Source of the DNA: Bradyrhizobium sp. RD5-C2
Lineage (GTDB): Bacteria; Pseudomonadota; Alphaproteobacteria; Rhizobiales; Xanthobacteraceae
Direction: 5' to 3'
Assembly (NCBI RefSeq): GCF_019972155.1
Contig: NZ_BOVL01000019.1
Span: 103,466-167,465 of the forward strand
Length of the DNA: 64,000 nucleotides
A program made the translations under genes and the position numbers. The number at the start of each line of letters is the position of its first letter. The first letter of the stretch is position 1. Below the pieces are notes generated by a model. That model was given only the letters and a program-made list of their open reading frames with translations, was not told the DNA's origin and made no database searches. This document shows, in pieces, positions 8,673-17,796 of this stretch.

Positions 8673-9378
8673 CGCGTCACTCCCCTACGCAAGCCATTGC
8701 AGCTTGCCTGTTATTGATTTTGAACGCCCTGAGAGATGATGGTGGCGGTCTGTGAGGTAGGTCAGACCGCAAAATGGTAGCACATCCATCGACGCTGAAA
8801 AGCGCGTGCAGTAGTGTGCGCTGCGTCAAAACAAGTTGAGACGAAATTTGAGACGAAATTTTCGCGCGCCGGCTGCCTGATAACAAGGCATTCTGCACCG
8901 CAGCGTAATATTCGAACGAAGCTAACGCTCGTGACCGCCTCTATCGCGACGAGAGGCGCGAACGCCCGAGCGCCTGTGCCTTCGGTAGCGGCCTGAACAA
9001 CACACTGCGCTTGTGCCCCCGAAGATCCCCGCGATCTTGAAGCCGTCATCGGCGGCGATGATGTCGCCGTTCCGCAGCGTCATGCCATCCTCGATGCAAT
9101 CGGCGACGGTCCGGTGGACGCGCCAGCGCTGCACACGCATGGCGGCACGATCGCGCGCTGGAATCGGAGTGGATCCGCGAGCGCCTTGCAGGTCCCGCCC
9201 GCTTCGGTTGTGGCGCTATCTATGTCGGAGCCGGAATGCAGCTTCACCGCGGCAGCCGACGCGGCCGTCGCGGGCCGCGGCATCCTGGTCGCAAGAACAC
9301 AACACCGCCCGAACAACAAAAAGCCCGCACCAATGCGCGGGCCTTCATCAGACTGTCAGCTCGGTCAGCGAGATATTT
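8673..9378. other. 706-bp stretch with no supported gene
   Basis: No frame here has a convincing start, codon pattern or recognisable family. It contains a hairpin upstream of the dehydrogenase gene (GCGGTCTG at 8745-8752 pairs with CAGACCGC at 8763-8770), a perfect tandem 12-bp repeat TGAGACGAAATT (8837-8848 and 8849-8860), and the terminator of the tRNA at 9318-9343. Base composition is less GC-rich around 8820-8900. It may hold remnants of a lost gene. Confidence 0.4.
9318..9343 (-). terminator. Intrinsic terminator downstream of tRNA-Gly
   Basis: Read on the minus strand, GCCCGC (9342-9337) and GCGGGC (9328-9323) form a stem with a short loop, followed by TTTTT (9322-9318). It lies 36 bp past the end of tRNA-Gly, the right place and orientation to terminate it. 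Confidence 0.75.
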
Positions 9379-9453
<75 letters not shown>

Positions 9454-9613
9454 ATCCGAAATGGCGGCGATCGCTCGCCGGCAACGGCAGACCTATGCCA
9501 AATGCTGTCTGTGAATGCAACACAAGAGCGCGGTCCGAACTTCACGAAATCGCACGGTTTCCTTAAAAATTGACCCCGAATCGGCCGGAACCGGCCACCG
9601 CGACGATTTCTTT

Positions 9614-10069
9614 TTATGTTTCGGCTGGAACCAGCCTCAGAGCCATCTCGTCCCGGAGCGATTCGAGCCAGGTCTCGAACCAGCCGGTCAGCGTCTGCGC
9701 CAGTTCGACGCGGCGGTCCGCGTCGCAATCGAACACCGCCCACCATTCGATAAAGGCCCGGTCGCCGTCGACCACCGGGGTCACCCGCAGGGTTGCGCTG
9801 AAATCCGTCATCGGCAGGGTCGGTGGACCGGCAAATTCGTAGGTCTGGAAGTGCTCGACGTCGGACTGGGCGAGCAGGCGCTGCCGGATCCGCCGCTCCC
9901 GGTACAAGACGTTGCGCACGGCGCCGACGGTATCGCCGGACTTGCCGTCCTCGATCTCGCTGCTGCCCGCGCCGTGGACCCAGACCGGGTAATTGTTGAA
10001 ATCGCGGATGATTTTCCAGACCTCGCCGGCCGGCTGCTCGAACACGGTGCTGTAATAGGCCTTCGCCAT
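9614..10069 (-). CDS. SRPBCC (polyketide cyclase/START-like) family protein
   Basis: 151 residues from the ATG at 10069, with AGGGGA upstream; the frame extends 33 bp further without a ribosome site. FEQPAGEVWKIIRDFNNYPVWV is the typical first strand-helix of the START/Bet v 1-like fold, and IEWWAVFDCDAD plus a C-terminal helix WFETWLESLRDEM close the hydrophobic cavity. The family binds lipids or polyketide-like ligands; no catalytic residues are evident. It stands upstream of the tRNA on the same strand. Confidence 0.8.
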   Translation of the reverse strand: MAKAYYSTVFEQPAGEVWKIIRDFNNYPVWVHGAGSSEIEDGKSGDTVGAVRNVLYRERRIRQRLLAQSDVEHFQTYEFAGPPTLPMTDFSATLRVTPVVDGDRAFIEWWAVFDCDADRRVELAQTLTGWFETWLESLRDEMALRLVPAET

Positions 10070-10308
10070 GGGCGATCCCCTGTTGCCATGAAGGAGCGCC
10101 ATCGTCGGCCGTTCCGGACCTCAAACCCACCCGATCTCCGATGGAACGGGCCGGGCGGCAAGCGATTGAATTTTGCCGGCCGACCGCCATCTACGGAGCA
10201 TGTTCCGGGATCATGCTCTGGGCTGACAGAACGGCTGAACACGCCGTCCGGAGCGTGCTAGAACGCCCCCGTATTTTTCCGACCTCAGAAGACCAAGGCG
10301 AGGACAAC

Positions 10309-11229
10309 GTGACGATAATGGAGCAGGGCGGCCCCACGCCCCAGGCAGCGCCCGATCTGATCAAGGAGACGACGACCCAGACCTTCGTCAAGGACGTCAT
10401 CGAGGAATCGCGCCGCCAGCCGGTCATGATCGACTTCTGGGCGCCGTGGTGCGGTCCCTGCCGCCAGCTCACCCCGATGCTGGAAAAGGCGGTTCGCAAC
10501 GCCAAGGGCCGGGTCAAGCTGGTCAAGATGAACATCGACGAGCATCCACAGATCCCCGGCCAGATGGGCATCCAGTCGATCCCGGCCGTGATCGCCTTCG
10601 TCAACGGCCAGCCCGCCGATGGCTTCATGGGCGCGGTGCCGGAGAGCCAGATCAACGCCTTCATCGAGAAGATCACCAAGGGTGTGCCCGCCGCCGGCGA
10701 GCCCAATCTTGCGGAAATCCTGGCCGAGGCCGACGCGGTGCTGGCCGAGGGCGATGTCGAGGCTGCGGCGCAGATCTATGCCGAGGTGCTGGCGCACGAC
10801 GCCACCAACATCGCCGCGCTGGCCGGCCTCGCCAAGTGCTACGTCACGTCGGGTGCGGTCGAGCAGGCCAAGCAGACGCTCGCGATGGTGCCGGAATCCA
10901 AGCGCAATGACGCCGGGGTGAAGGCGGTGCAGGCGGCAATCGACCTCGCCGAACAGGCGCAGTCGGTCGGACCGATCGCGGAGCTGGAACAGAAAGTCGC
11001 CGCAGACCCGCTCGATCATCAGGCCCGGTTTGATCTTGCGACCGCGCTCAATGCCATAAACAGGCGCACGGAGGCGACCGAGCAGCTGCTCGCGATCGTC
11101 AAGCGTGACCGCAAGTGGAACGACGACGGCGCGCGCAAGCAGCTGGTGCAGTTCTTCGAAGCGTGGGGCGGCACCGATGAGGCAACCGTCGAGGGGCGCA
11201 GGCGGTTGTCGACGATATTGTTCTCGTAA
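10309..11229 (+). CDS. Thioredoxin-domain protein with TPR tail (CnoX/YbbN family)
   Basis: 306 residues from a GTG at 10309 (AAGGCGAGG upstream); the frame is open upstream but low in coding character. The thioredoxin domain spans about 20-130 with the active site WCGPC at 47-51 and cis-Pro in QSIPAV. The C-terminal half is helical with TPR-like repeats (LAEGDVEAAAQIYAEVLAHD, DPLDHQARFDLATALNA). This architecture matches CnoX/YbbN, a chaperedoxin that holds oxidised proteins and hands them to GroEL or DnaK. The two active-site cysteines are intact. A Lon-N domain gene follows. Confidence 0.88.
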   Translation: MTIMEQGGPTPQAAPDLIKETTTQTFVKDVIEESRRQPVMIDFWAPWCGPCRQLTPMLEKAVRNAKGRVKLVKMNIDEHPQIPGQMGIQSIPAVIAFVNGQPADGFMGAVPESQINAFIEKITKGVPAAGEPNLAEILAEADAVLAEGDVEAAAQIYAEVLAHDATNIAALAGLAKCYVTSGAVEQAKQTLAMVPESKRNDAGVKAVQAAIDLAEQAQSVGPIAELEQKVAADPLDHQARFDLATALNAINRRTEATEQLLAIVKRDRKWNDDGARKQLVQFFEAWGGTDEATVEGRRRLSTILFS

Positions 11230-11259
11230 CGCACGCCCGTCATAGCACCGGGACCGCAG

Positions 11260-11934
11260 ATGCCGATCAATGCCGAATATCGCGGGCCCGGCGAGCTCCC
11301 CGAGGTGATCCCGGTGTTCCCGCTGCCGGGCGCGTTGCTGTTGCCGCGCGGCCAGATGCCGCTCAACATCTTCGAGCCGCGTTATCTCGCGATGATCGAC
11401 GACGCGTTGCGCGACGGTCACCGCCTGATCGGCATGATCCAGCCTGATGCGGCGCATTCGCAGAAGGAGGCGCGGCCGGCGCTGTTCCGCATCGGCTGCG
11501 TCGGCCGCATCACCCAGCTCGCCGAATCCGGCGACGGCCGCTACATCCTCGAACTGACCGGCGTCGCACGCTTCAAGGTGGTCGAGGAGCTGACCGTGCA
11601 GACGGCGTACCGGCAGTGCAAGGTCGACTTCTTCTCGTTCGCCGGCGACTTCACCGCGCGCAAGGGCGAGGACGCCGTCGACCGCAAGGCGCTGCTCGAA
11701 GTGCTCGCCGATTTCCTGGAAGCCAACAACCTGAAGGTTGACTGGGAAGGCATCGAGTCCGCGCCGAACGAAGCGCTGGTCAATGCGCTGGCGATGATGT
11801 CGCCCTATGGTCCGGCCGAGAAGCAGGCGATGCTGGAAGCGCCCGACCTGAAGACCCGCGCCGAGATCCTGATCGCGGTCACCGAGATGGACCTCGCCAA
11901 GAAGCGCACATCGGGCGACCCGCCGGTGCAATAA
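11260..11934 (+). CDS. LON N-terminal (substrate-binding) domain protein
   Basis: 224 residues made of the Lon N-domain alone, with no AAA+ or protease part. Signatures are IPVFPLPGALLLPRGQMPLNIFEPRYLAMIDDAL and the later GCVGRITQ and SDGRY-type strands. Stand-alone LonN proteins are common; their role is unclear and may involve substrate handling. It lies 30 bp after the chaperedoxin gene and is probably co-transcribed, suggesting a shared protein quality-control function (inference). Confidence 0.88.
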   Translation: MPINAEYRGPGELPEVIPVFPLPGALLLPRGQMPLNIFEPRYLAMIDDALRDGHRLIGMIQPDAAHSQKEARPALFRIGCVGRITQLAESGDGRYILELTGVARFKVVEELTVQTAYRQCKVDFFSFAGDFTARKGEDAVDRKALLEVLADFLEANNLKVDWEGIESAPNEALVNALAMMSPYGPAEKQAMLEAPDLKTRAEILIAVTEMDLAKKRTSGDPPVQ

Positions 11935-11976
11935 AGGATGATCCTTCGCGACAAACGCGAGGTGTTTGCGCGAAGA

Positions 11977-12531
11977 TCAACGATTGCGAAGCTGCTTCCG
12001 TCCGGTGAACATCGCGCGCACCAGGTTCTGACGCTGCAGCAATCCCACCGCGATGACGCCGAGCACGTGCAGGGCGACCAGGATGATCACCGCATCCGAG
12101 GCATAGGCGTGGGTGTCCTCAACCCACCAGACGCCGAAGAAGGTGACCGTGACCTCCATCGCACCGGTGATCGCGGAGACCGCGAGCGTGAGCAGCAGTG
12201 CCACCAGCATCACGGTGCCCGCGGGGTTGAGCCCGATGTAGCGGCCGGTGATGCCGCGACGGAGATTCCAGATGTAGCGCGGCGCGGCGCGCAACCGGAC
12301 ACCGAGCTTGCCGAAACGCGCATAGCGCGTGCCGGCAAAGCCCCAGATCAGCCGGAACGCCAATAGCCCGATCACGGAATAACCCGCCAGCCGGTGCAGT
12401 CGGTCATAGACGTTGGGCGTCACCCAAGCGACCAGGACGAGGATGGCGAGCGCCCAGTGCCAGAACCGCAGCGGCAGGTCCCAGACCTGCACGGTGGTGG
12501 CGCCGCGGGCGCCGGGCGCCGCCTTCGTCAT
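11977..12531 (-). CDS. Cytochrome b561-type membrane protein
   Basis: 184 residues with four predicted membrane helices. Heme-ligand candidate histidines are in LRFWHWALA (His24) and LHRLAGY, with a further His in VALHVLGV near the C-terminus. This is the Ni/Fe-hydrogenase-type b subunit (cytochrome b/b6 domain) layout, moving electrons across the inner membrane. It is 22 bp downstream of a PepSY-domain gene on the same strand, a frequent pairing. The partner electron donor is not in the cluster. Confidence 0.85.
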   Translation of the reverse strand: MTKAAPGARGATTVQVWDLPLRFWHWALAILVLVAWVTPNVYDRLHRLAGYSVIGLLAFRLIWGFAGTRYARFGKLGVRLRAAPRYIWNLRRGITGRYIGLNPAGTVMLVALLLTLAVSAITGAMEVTVTFFGVWWVEDTHAYASDAVIILVALHVLGVIAVGLLQRQNLVRAMFTGRKQLRNR

Positions 12532-12553
12532 CGCGTCTGCTTCACTCGGCGAT

Positions 12554-12838
12554 TCACTTGGCGATCGTGTGCTTCAGGCTGAGATCCTCCGGGCTGTAGA
12601 ACAGCTCGTAGAGCTTGCCTTCCTTGACGCCGTACACTTCGTAGCAGGAGCCTTCGACCTTCGAGCGGCGCACCTCGTAGCCGGCCGCCTTGGCCTTGGC
12701 TTCGGCATCGCTGGCCGGCTTCCACGACGCCTTGTCGAGCTTGGTGCAAGTCTTGTAACCGTCGGCGAACGCCGCCGAACCGAAAAGCCCCAGAACACCA
12801 GCTGCAAGTACAGCGCTCAAAATCACTCTCACGCGCAT
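12554..12838 (-). CDS. PepSY domain-containing periplasmic protein
   Basis: 94 residues from the ATG at 12838, preceded by GGAGGGG. A signal peptide (MRVRVILSA...AAFA, about 1-26) is followed by a single PepSY-like domain: AKAKAAGYEVRRSKVEGSCYEVYG then GKLYELFYSPEDL. Such proteins are often encoded beside b561-type cytochromes, as here, and may bind or regulate them. Two cysteines (CTK and SCYE) could form a disulfide. Probably forms an operon with the downstream cytochrome b gene. Confidence 0.75.
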   Translation of the reverse strand: MRVRVILSAVLAAGVLGLFGSAAFADGYKTCTKLDKASWKPASDAEAKAKAAGYEVRRSKVEGSCYEVYGVKEGKLYELFYSPEDLSLKHTIAK

Positions 12839-13024
12839 CTCCCCTCCGTTGACGATCATGCCCACAACGCCATCGCGCCGAGCACATGCGTGAACAATGC
12901 TGAGGTGATTGCCAAGTCAAGGAAGCGCGGACGCGGCACGCTTTAGAGAAATTCTAACGGCCGCGAAAACCGCTTTGCACTCCACGCGCAATTTGATTTT
13001 GAGCGCTTGCTGCGGCCTTACGCC

Positions 13025-15568
13025 TCAGGACGCGGCACCGGCCATTGCGAGACGAATCGCGGGGCGCTCGGCTGCCGAAATCCGCCCACCGATCATCTGA
13101 GCGACCTTCTCGCTCTGGACCGCGGGGCTGAAGTGGAAGCCCTGCACTTCCACGCAGGCGTCGGCGCGCAGGATGTCGAGTTGCTCCCTGGTTTCGACAC
13201 CTTCGGCCGTCGTCGTCTTGCCGAGGCTGACGGCAAAGCGAACGATCGCGCGTGCGATCCGGCGCGACTCGTCGGTTGCGCCCGCGAGTTCGGACACGAA
13301 GCTGCGGTCGATCTTGACCTTGTCGAACGGAAATTTCTGCAGGAAGCTCAGCGATGAATAGCCGGTGCCGAAATCGTCGAGCGCGATCCGCACGCCGAGA
13401 TCATGCAGCTGGCTGAGCGCCGCGAACACCGCCTCGCTGTCCTGGATGATCGCCGTTTCGGTGACTTCGAGCTCGAGCCTGTCAGGCGAAACCCCCGAGC
13501 TCGCCAGCGCGTGCACGATCACCGGGACCAGTTCGGGGCTCCTGAACTGCACCGGCGACAGGTTGATCGCGATCTTGAGATCATCGGGCCATTTGGCGGC
13601 TTCGGCACACGCGGTGCGCAGCACCCATTCGCCGAGCGGCACAATCAGGCCGGTCTCTTCCGCCAGCGGAATGAACTGCGCCGGCGAGACCATGCCGCGC
13701 TGCGGATGATGCCATCGCAACAGAGCCTCGAAGCCGCAGGTCTCCCCGCTCGCGACGTTGATGAACGGCTGATAATGCAGCTCGAACTCGCCGTTGGCGA
13801 GCGCGCTGCGCATGTCGCGCTCGAGGCTGCGCCGGGTCTGCAGCTGCCGGTCGAGCTCCGGCTCGAAGAAGCGGAACGCGCCGCGCCCGCCACTCTTGGC
13901 CGAGTAGAGCGCAAGATCGGCGCTGCGCAGGACCTCGTCGGAATCGGTGCCGTCGCGCGGCGCGATCGCAATCCCGATGCTGGTCGTGGTAGTCACCCGA
14001 TGATCGCCGAGATCGATTGGTTCGCTGAGCGCCTTCCTGATCCTCTCGGCGAGCACACCGGCTTCCGTGACCGGATCGGTGACGTAGTCGATCACGGCGA
14101 ACTCGTCACCGCCGAGCCGCGCCACCAGCGTGGTATCGCTGACGCTCCTGCGCAACCGCGCGGCCACCGACTTCAGCAACGCATCACCTGCCGGATGCCC
14201 GAGGGTGTCGTTGACGTCCTTGAAGCGGTCGAGATCGAGCATCAGCACCGCAAGGCTCGGTCCGCCGCACCGCGCGCCGGAGAGCGCCTGCTCCATCCAC
14301 TCCTTGAGCAGCACGCGGTTCGGCAGATCGGTCAGCGCGTCGTGCTGCGCCATATGGGTGATCTTGGCCTCGGAGCGCCGCTGTTCGGTGACGTCGCGAT
14401 GCGTCGCCACCCAGCCGCCGCCGGGCATCGGCTGCCGCGTCACGCAGATCAGCCGGCCATCAGCAAGCTCGTCGACCCGGCTGCTGATCTCGCCGGCCGG
14501 CAGTGCGTTCAGTGTCGCGAGCACCTGGGTCGCGGCGCTGTCGCTGGTCTCGCCCTTGAGAATGCCGTTGGCGATCCGATGCGTGATGATCTCACGATGG
14601 GCGGTGCCGGGCAGCAGCAATTCGGGCGGCAGCCGGTACATCTTGGCGTAGCGCTCGTTGCACACGACGAGGCGCTTCTCCGCATCGAACATGCAGAGGC
14701 CCTCGCCCATGTGGTTGATCGCCGTATCCAGCCGGAACCGCTGTTCTTCCAGCTCCTTCTGCGACGCCTCGACCTGCTGCCGCGCCAGCGAGAGCTGGCT
14801 GATGATCTCCTCGAAACGGCGGGTGCGAAGCGCGAGGCGCCGATCGGCGAGCACGCCGACCAGACTCATCCCGAGCACCGAGAGCGCCACGCCCGCGATC
14901 ACGATGGCGAGGAAGGCGGGAGACAGCGACAAGGCTTCCGGAGCCAGCAGCGGGTCCGGAACGATCTCGACCGCGCCCATCGCGGTGAAATGATGCGACA
15001 CGATCGCAAGCGTCAGCAACAGCGCCGCCACGAGCGACATCCAGCGATCCTGACGGCGGACCGCGACCGACAGCGCGGCGTAACCGAACAGCATGCCGAG
15101 CACGATGGAGGCCGCCACGAGGTCGAGCGACCACACCACATGGCCCGGCACTTCCAACGCCCACATTCCGAGATAATGCATGCTGGCGATGCCGGCTCCG
15201 ATTACCGCGCCGCCGACCGGCGCACGCCAGGAGCCGGAGTCGCTGGCGGCAAGGCCGAGTCCGCCGGACGTCAGCATCATCGCGACGGCGAGCGACAGCG
15301 CCGTGAGGACGATGCCGTAGCCGGTCGGCACGCCCGGCTCGTAGGCGAGCATGGCGATGAAATGCGTCGCCCAGATGCCGTAGCCGATCGCAGCTCCCGC
15401 GATCGCGATCCAGATCAGCCGCGTCCTCGCCTGTGAAGCGATCGCGCGATGGAAGATGTTGACCGCGACAATGCTGGCAACGAAGCAGACCAGGCCGGCG
15501 AGCAGAACGAGCCGCCAGTCATGCTCACCTGAAAGACACGTCAGAACACGAAACATGCGTCGGCCCAT
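13025..15568 (-). CDS. MHYT-PAS-GGDEF-EAL c-di-GMP turnover protein
   Basis: 847 residues. An N-terminal MHYT sensor spans seven membrane helices (about 15-245) with its repeated motif as THFIAM, MHYLGM and HHFTAM. A coiled linker and a PAS-like region (DTAINHMGEGLCMFDAEKR) follow. The GGDEF domain has an intact RLGGDEF and the EAL domain an intact FEALLRWHHP plus DDFGTGYSSL. Both synthesis and hydrolysis of c-di-GMP are therefore possible. MHYT domains are proposed to sense O2, CO or NO through copper. The gene stands alone. Confidence 0.93.
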   Translation of the reverse strand: MGRRMFRVLTCLSGEHDWRLVLLAGLVCFVASIVAVNIFHRAIASQARTRLIWIAIAGAAIGYGIWATHFIAMLAYEPGVPTGYGIVLTALSLAVAMMLTSGGLGLAASDSGSWRAPVGGAVIGAGIASMHYLGMWALEVPGHVVWSLDLVAASIVLGMLFGYAALSVAVRRQDRWMSLVAALLLTLAIVSHHFTAMGAVEIVPDPLLAPEALSLSPAFLAIVIAGVALSVLGMSLVGVLADRRLALRTRRFEEIISQLSLARQQVEASQKELEEQRFRLDTAINHMGEGLCMFDAEKRLVVCNERYAKMYRLPPELLLPGTAHREIITHRIANGILKGETSDSAATQVLATLNALPAGEISSRVDELADGRLICVTRQPMPGGGWVATHRDVTEQRRSEAKITHMAQHDALTDLPNRVLLKEWMEQALSGARCGGPSLAVLMLDLDRFKDVNDTLGHPAGDALLKSVAARLRRSVSDTTLVARLGGDEFAVIDYVTDPVTEAGVLAERIRKALSEPIDLGDHRVTTTTSIGIAIAPRDGTDSDEVLRSADLALYSAKSGGRGAFRFFEPELDRQLQTRRSLERDMRSALANGEFELHYQPFINVASGETCGFEALLRWHHPQRGMVSPAQFIPLAEETGLIVPLGEWVLRTACAEAAKWPDDLKIAINLSPVQFRSPELVPVIVHALASSGVSPDRLELEVTETAIIQDSEAVFAALSQLHDLGVRIALDDFGTGYSSLSFLQKFPFDKVKIDRSFVSELAGATDESRRIARAIVRFAVSLGKTTTAEGVETREQLDILRADACVEVQGFHFSPAVQSEKVAQMIGGRISAAERPAIRLAMAGAAS

Positions 15569-15712
15569 GGTTGTCCGCGCGGACAGGCTAGGTCGATTGA
15601 ATTGTCTTCTCGATAATTTTCTACAACTTTCGGTGGCATGGTTATCCGCGCGTAAGCCGATTCCACACGGAAATTGATGGCTCCATAAATATCGTTGCTA
15701 CGGTCAGCCGTC

Positions 15713-16531
15713 TCATGTCCCCGCCATGGCGCTATCCGCGTTCTGCGACCGGTTCAACCAATCGATCCAGGATCGCGTGCCGCGGACGCCGTCGCTTACG
15801 ACGAAGCCCATCCCGCGTGCAGCCTTTCGAGAGAGCGGCATCGGAAGGACGAGACGATGCATGCCCCGCGCCCGCAGAAACTCCCGCGCGATCGCGGCAA
15901 GACTGAGGTCGTCTGGTCCTCCAATCTCCGCCCGCGTGCCGCGTCCTCCATCGAAGGCGCATCGGACGAGATAGTCGGCGACGTCCGAAGTATCGACCGG
16001 ATTGAACATGGCGTTCGGCACCGGCCACACCGGCAGCCATGAGAGGTTCGACAGCATTTTCTCGAGCAAGTAGTGGAACGGCATTGCCCGGATGACCGAC
16101 CACGGCAAACCGGAGCGGCGAACGAGTTGCTCGCCCGCGAGTTTTACGCGCGCATATGGCAGCGACGCATCCTCGAGTCCGACTATCGAAACATGGAGGA
16201 AATGCTGCACGCCGGCGGCGCCGCTGAAAGCGAGCAGACGTTCGGTTCCGTCGACGTCCACTGCGGTCGGTGACTTGACGAAATCAAGCGGTTTGACGCT
16301 GCCGCGACGTGCGATTGGAGAATATGTCGCTGCGTTGATGACGGTGTGCACGCCATCCAGCGCTTCGCCGAGCCCTTCGCCCGTGGCGAGATCTCCTAAT
16401 GCACATTCCACATCACTTTCGGGTTGCGGTCTCCTGGCGAGGATCCGCACATGATGCCCGGCTTGAACAAGCCGGCTGACGAGGTCACGGCCAAGATGGC
16501 CCGTTCCTCCGGTAACGAGGACGAGTGGCAT
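15713..16531 (-). CDS. NAD(P)-binding atypical SDR (NmrA/UDP-glucose epimerase-like)
   Basis: 272 residues from the ATG at 16531 (AGGA upstream). It starts MPLVLVTGGTGHLGRDLV with the TGGTGxLG cofactor loop and has ILARRP after the second strand, which suggests NADP preference. The active site YxxxK of classical SDRs is not conserved in place (YARVKLAG is a candidate at about 120). It is the last gene of a four-gene minus-strand operon with a thioesterase and an enoyl-CoA hydratase, so it may reduce a related acyl or aldehyde intermediate (inference). Confidence 0.8.
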   Translation of the reverse strand: MPLVLVTGGTGHLGRDLVSRLVQAGHHVRILARRPQPESDVECALGDLATGEGLGEALDGVHTVINAATYSPIARRGSVKPLDFVKSPTAVDVDGTERLLAFSGAAGVQHFLHVSIVGLEDASLPYARVKLAGEQLVRRSGLPWSVIRAMPFHYLLEKMLSNLSWLPVWPVPNAMFNPVDTSDVADYLVRCAFDGGRGTRAEIGGPDDLSLAAIAREFLRARGMHRLVLPMPLSRKAARGMGFVVSDGVRGTRSWIDWLNRSQNADSAMAGT

Positions 16532-16559
16532 TTCCTGCTCTCTGTGATTGATCGGTTGA

Positions 16560-16982
16560 TCAGGCTGCAAGCGGGACGAGGATCGTTTCGCCCGTGGCGA
16601 CCAACACCGCCGCACCCCGCTCATCCGCCGCGAACAGCTCCGCGCGCGCGAACACCTGCCTTCGGCCGGTTCGTACCGTGCTGCCCTTGGCAACAAAAGT
16701 GCGGCCTACTGCAGGCCGCAGACAATTCATCGAAAAGTGAGAGGCCGTGACCCCGCCCACGACCGTCGCCGCGGCAAAGCCGCAGGCAGTATCGAGCAGA
16801 GCCGCGATCATGCCCGCGTGAAGATGGCCTGCATATTGGGTGAGATCATCACGCCAGGGCATGCGCAGCTCTACCGCGCCGGCGCCGGCGGAGACCAGCT
16901 CGAGGCCGACCAGCCGGTTGAAGGCCGCCGACGCATTGGTCGCAACAAGACGCTCCAGATCGAATCCCGCTCCAGTGGTCAT
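16560..16982 (-). CDS. PaaI-type hotdog thioesterase
   Basis: 140 residues from the ATG at 16982 (GGAG upstream), which overlaps the stop of the hydratase gene by ATGA. The hotdog fold is marked by GHLHAGMIAALLDTACGFAA, where the Asp in LLDTA is the usual catalytic residue, followed by VTASHFSMNCLRP. These enzymes hydrolyse acyl- or aryl-CoA. Tight translational coupling to the enoyl-CoA hydratase suggests they act on the same CoA ester (inference). Confidence 0.88.
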   Translation of the reverse strand: MTTGAGFDLERLVATNASAAFNRLVGLELVSAGAGAVELRMPWRDDLTQYAGHLHAGMIAALLDTACGFAAATVVGGVTASHFSMNCLRPAVGRTFVAKGSTVRTGRRQVFARAELFAADERGAAVLVATGETILVPLAA

Positions 16983-17785
16983 GCAAAACTCCATTGCGGC
17001 GGTCGTCGCTCGAGATTGGCCCTGACCGCTTCGACGTGATTGGGGGTGCCAAGCAGAAGCGCCTGCTCGGCCGTTTCAGCCGCGAGTCCGGTCGCCGCAT
17101 CGCGATCGACTGCGAGATTGAGCAGCCGCTTGGCGGCGCGGATCGCGTCCGGGCTGCGGTCCGCGATCGCGCGCGCCGTCTCCAGTGCGGCATAGTGCGG
17201 CTGTTCGACGATCCGGGTGGCGAAGCCGTAACCGAGCGCTTCCTCCGCGGAAAAGACGCGCGCGGTATAGGTCAGTTCGCGGACGACGTCTTCGCGCGCG
17301 AGATGGCGCATCAGCTGCGTTCCGGCCATGTCGGGCACCAGCCCCCATTTGGCTTCGATGACGGCCAGACGCGTGGCTGGCGCAAGATATCTGATGTCGG
17401 CACCGAGCATCAGCTGAAAGCCGCCGCCGAATGCGATGCCGTGGACGGCCGCAATCACCGGCACCGGCAACTCGCGCCAGAGCCACACCAGATGCTGCGC
17501 GAAGTTGGCGATGCCGTGGGTGCGCTGGCCGAGATCGACAAAAGGCAGGATGGATTGGCCTTCCGTCGTTGCGACCAGACGTTCGATGTCGAGGCCGGCG
17601 CAGAACGCCTGCCCCTCGCCCGACAACACCACCGCGCGGATCTTCGGGTTGTCCTTAAGCTGCGCGCCGATGGCGGCGATGGCGGTGAACATCGCCGGAT
17701 CGAGCGCATTGAGCTTGTCCGGGCGGTCGAGCCTGATGTCGGCGACGCCGTTGGCGATGCTCAGACTGATGCGATCAGTCGTCAT
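16979..17785 (-). CDS. Enoyl-CoA hydratase/isomerase family protein
   Basis: 268 residues from the ATG at 17785. The crotonase fold shows RLDRPDKLNALD near the start, the oxyanion-hole segment AGLDIERL, and the second hole GIAFGGGFQLMLGADIRYLAP at about 110. The position usually holding catalytic Glu is occupied in the ADIRYLAPATRLAVIEAKWGL stretch, where Glu is present in VIEAKWG. The substrate is unknown. It lies 11 bp downstream of the small membrane-protein gene and is coupled to the thioesterase gene. Confidence 0.9.
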   Translation of the reverse strand: MTTDRISLSIANGVADIRLDRPDKLNALDPAMFTAIAAIGAQLKDNPKIRAVVLSGEGQAFCAGLDIERLVATTEGQSILPFVDLGQRTHGIANFAQHLVWLWRELPVPVIAAVHGIAFGGGFQLMLGADIRYLAPATRLAVIEAKWGLVPDMAGTQLMRHLAREDVVRELTYTARVFSAEEALGYGFATRIVEQPHYAALETARAIADRSPDAIRAAKRLLNLAVDRDAATGLAAETAEQALLLGTPNHVEAVRANLERRPPQWSFA

Positions 17786-17796
17786 GATCGTGTCCG

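Noticed and set aside
8762..9320. Several short open frames between the dehydrogenase and tRNA-Gly
   Set aside because: They overlap each other in different frames, lack ribosome sites, and show no recognisable family or consistent codon bias.
13403..15436. Long open frame antisense to the MHYT-GGDEF-EAL gene (677 codons)
   Set aside because: The sense product has intact motifs throughout. The antisense composition is unnatural and no family is recognisable.
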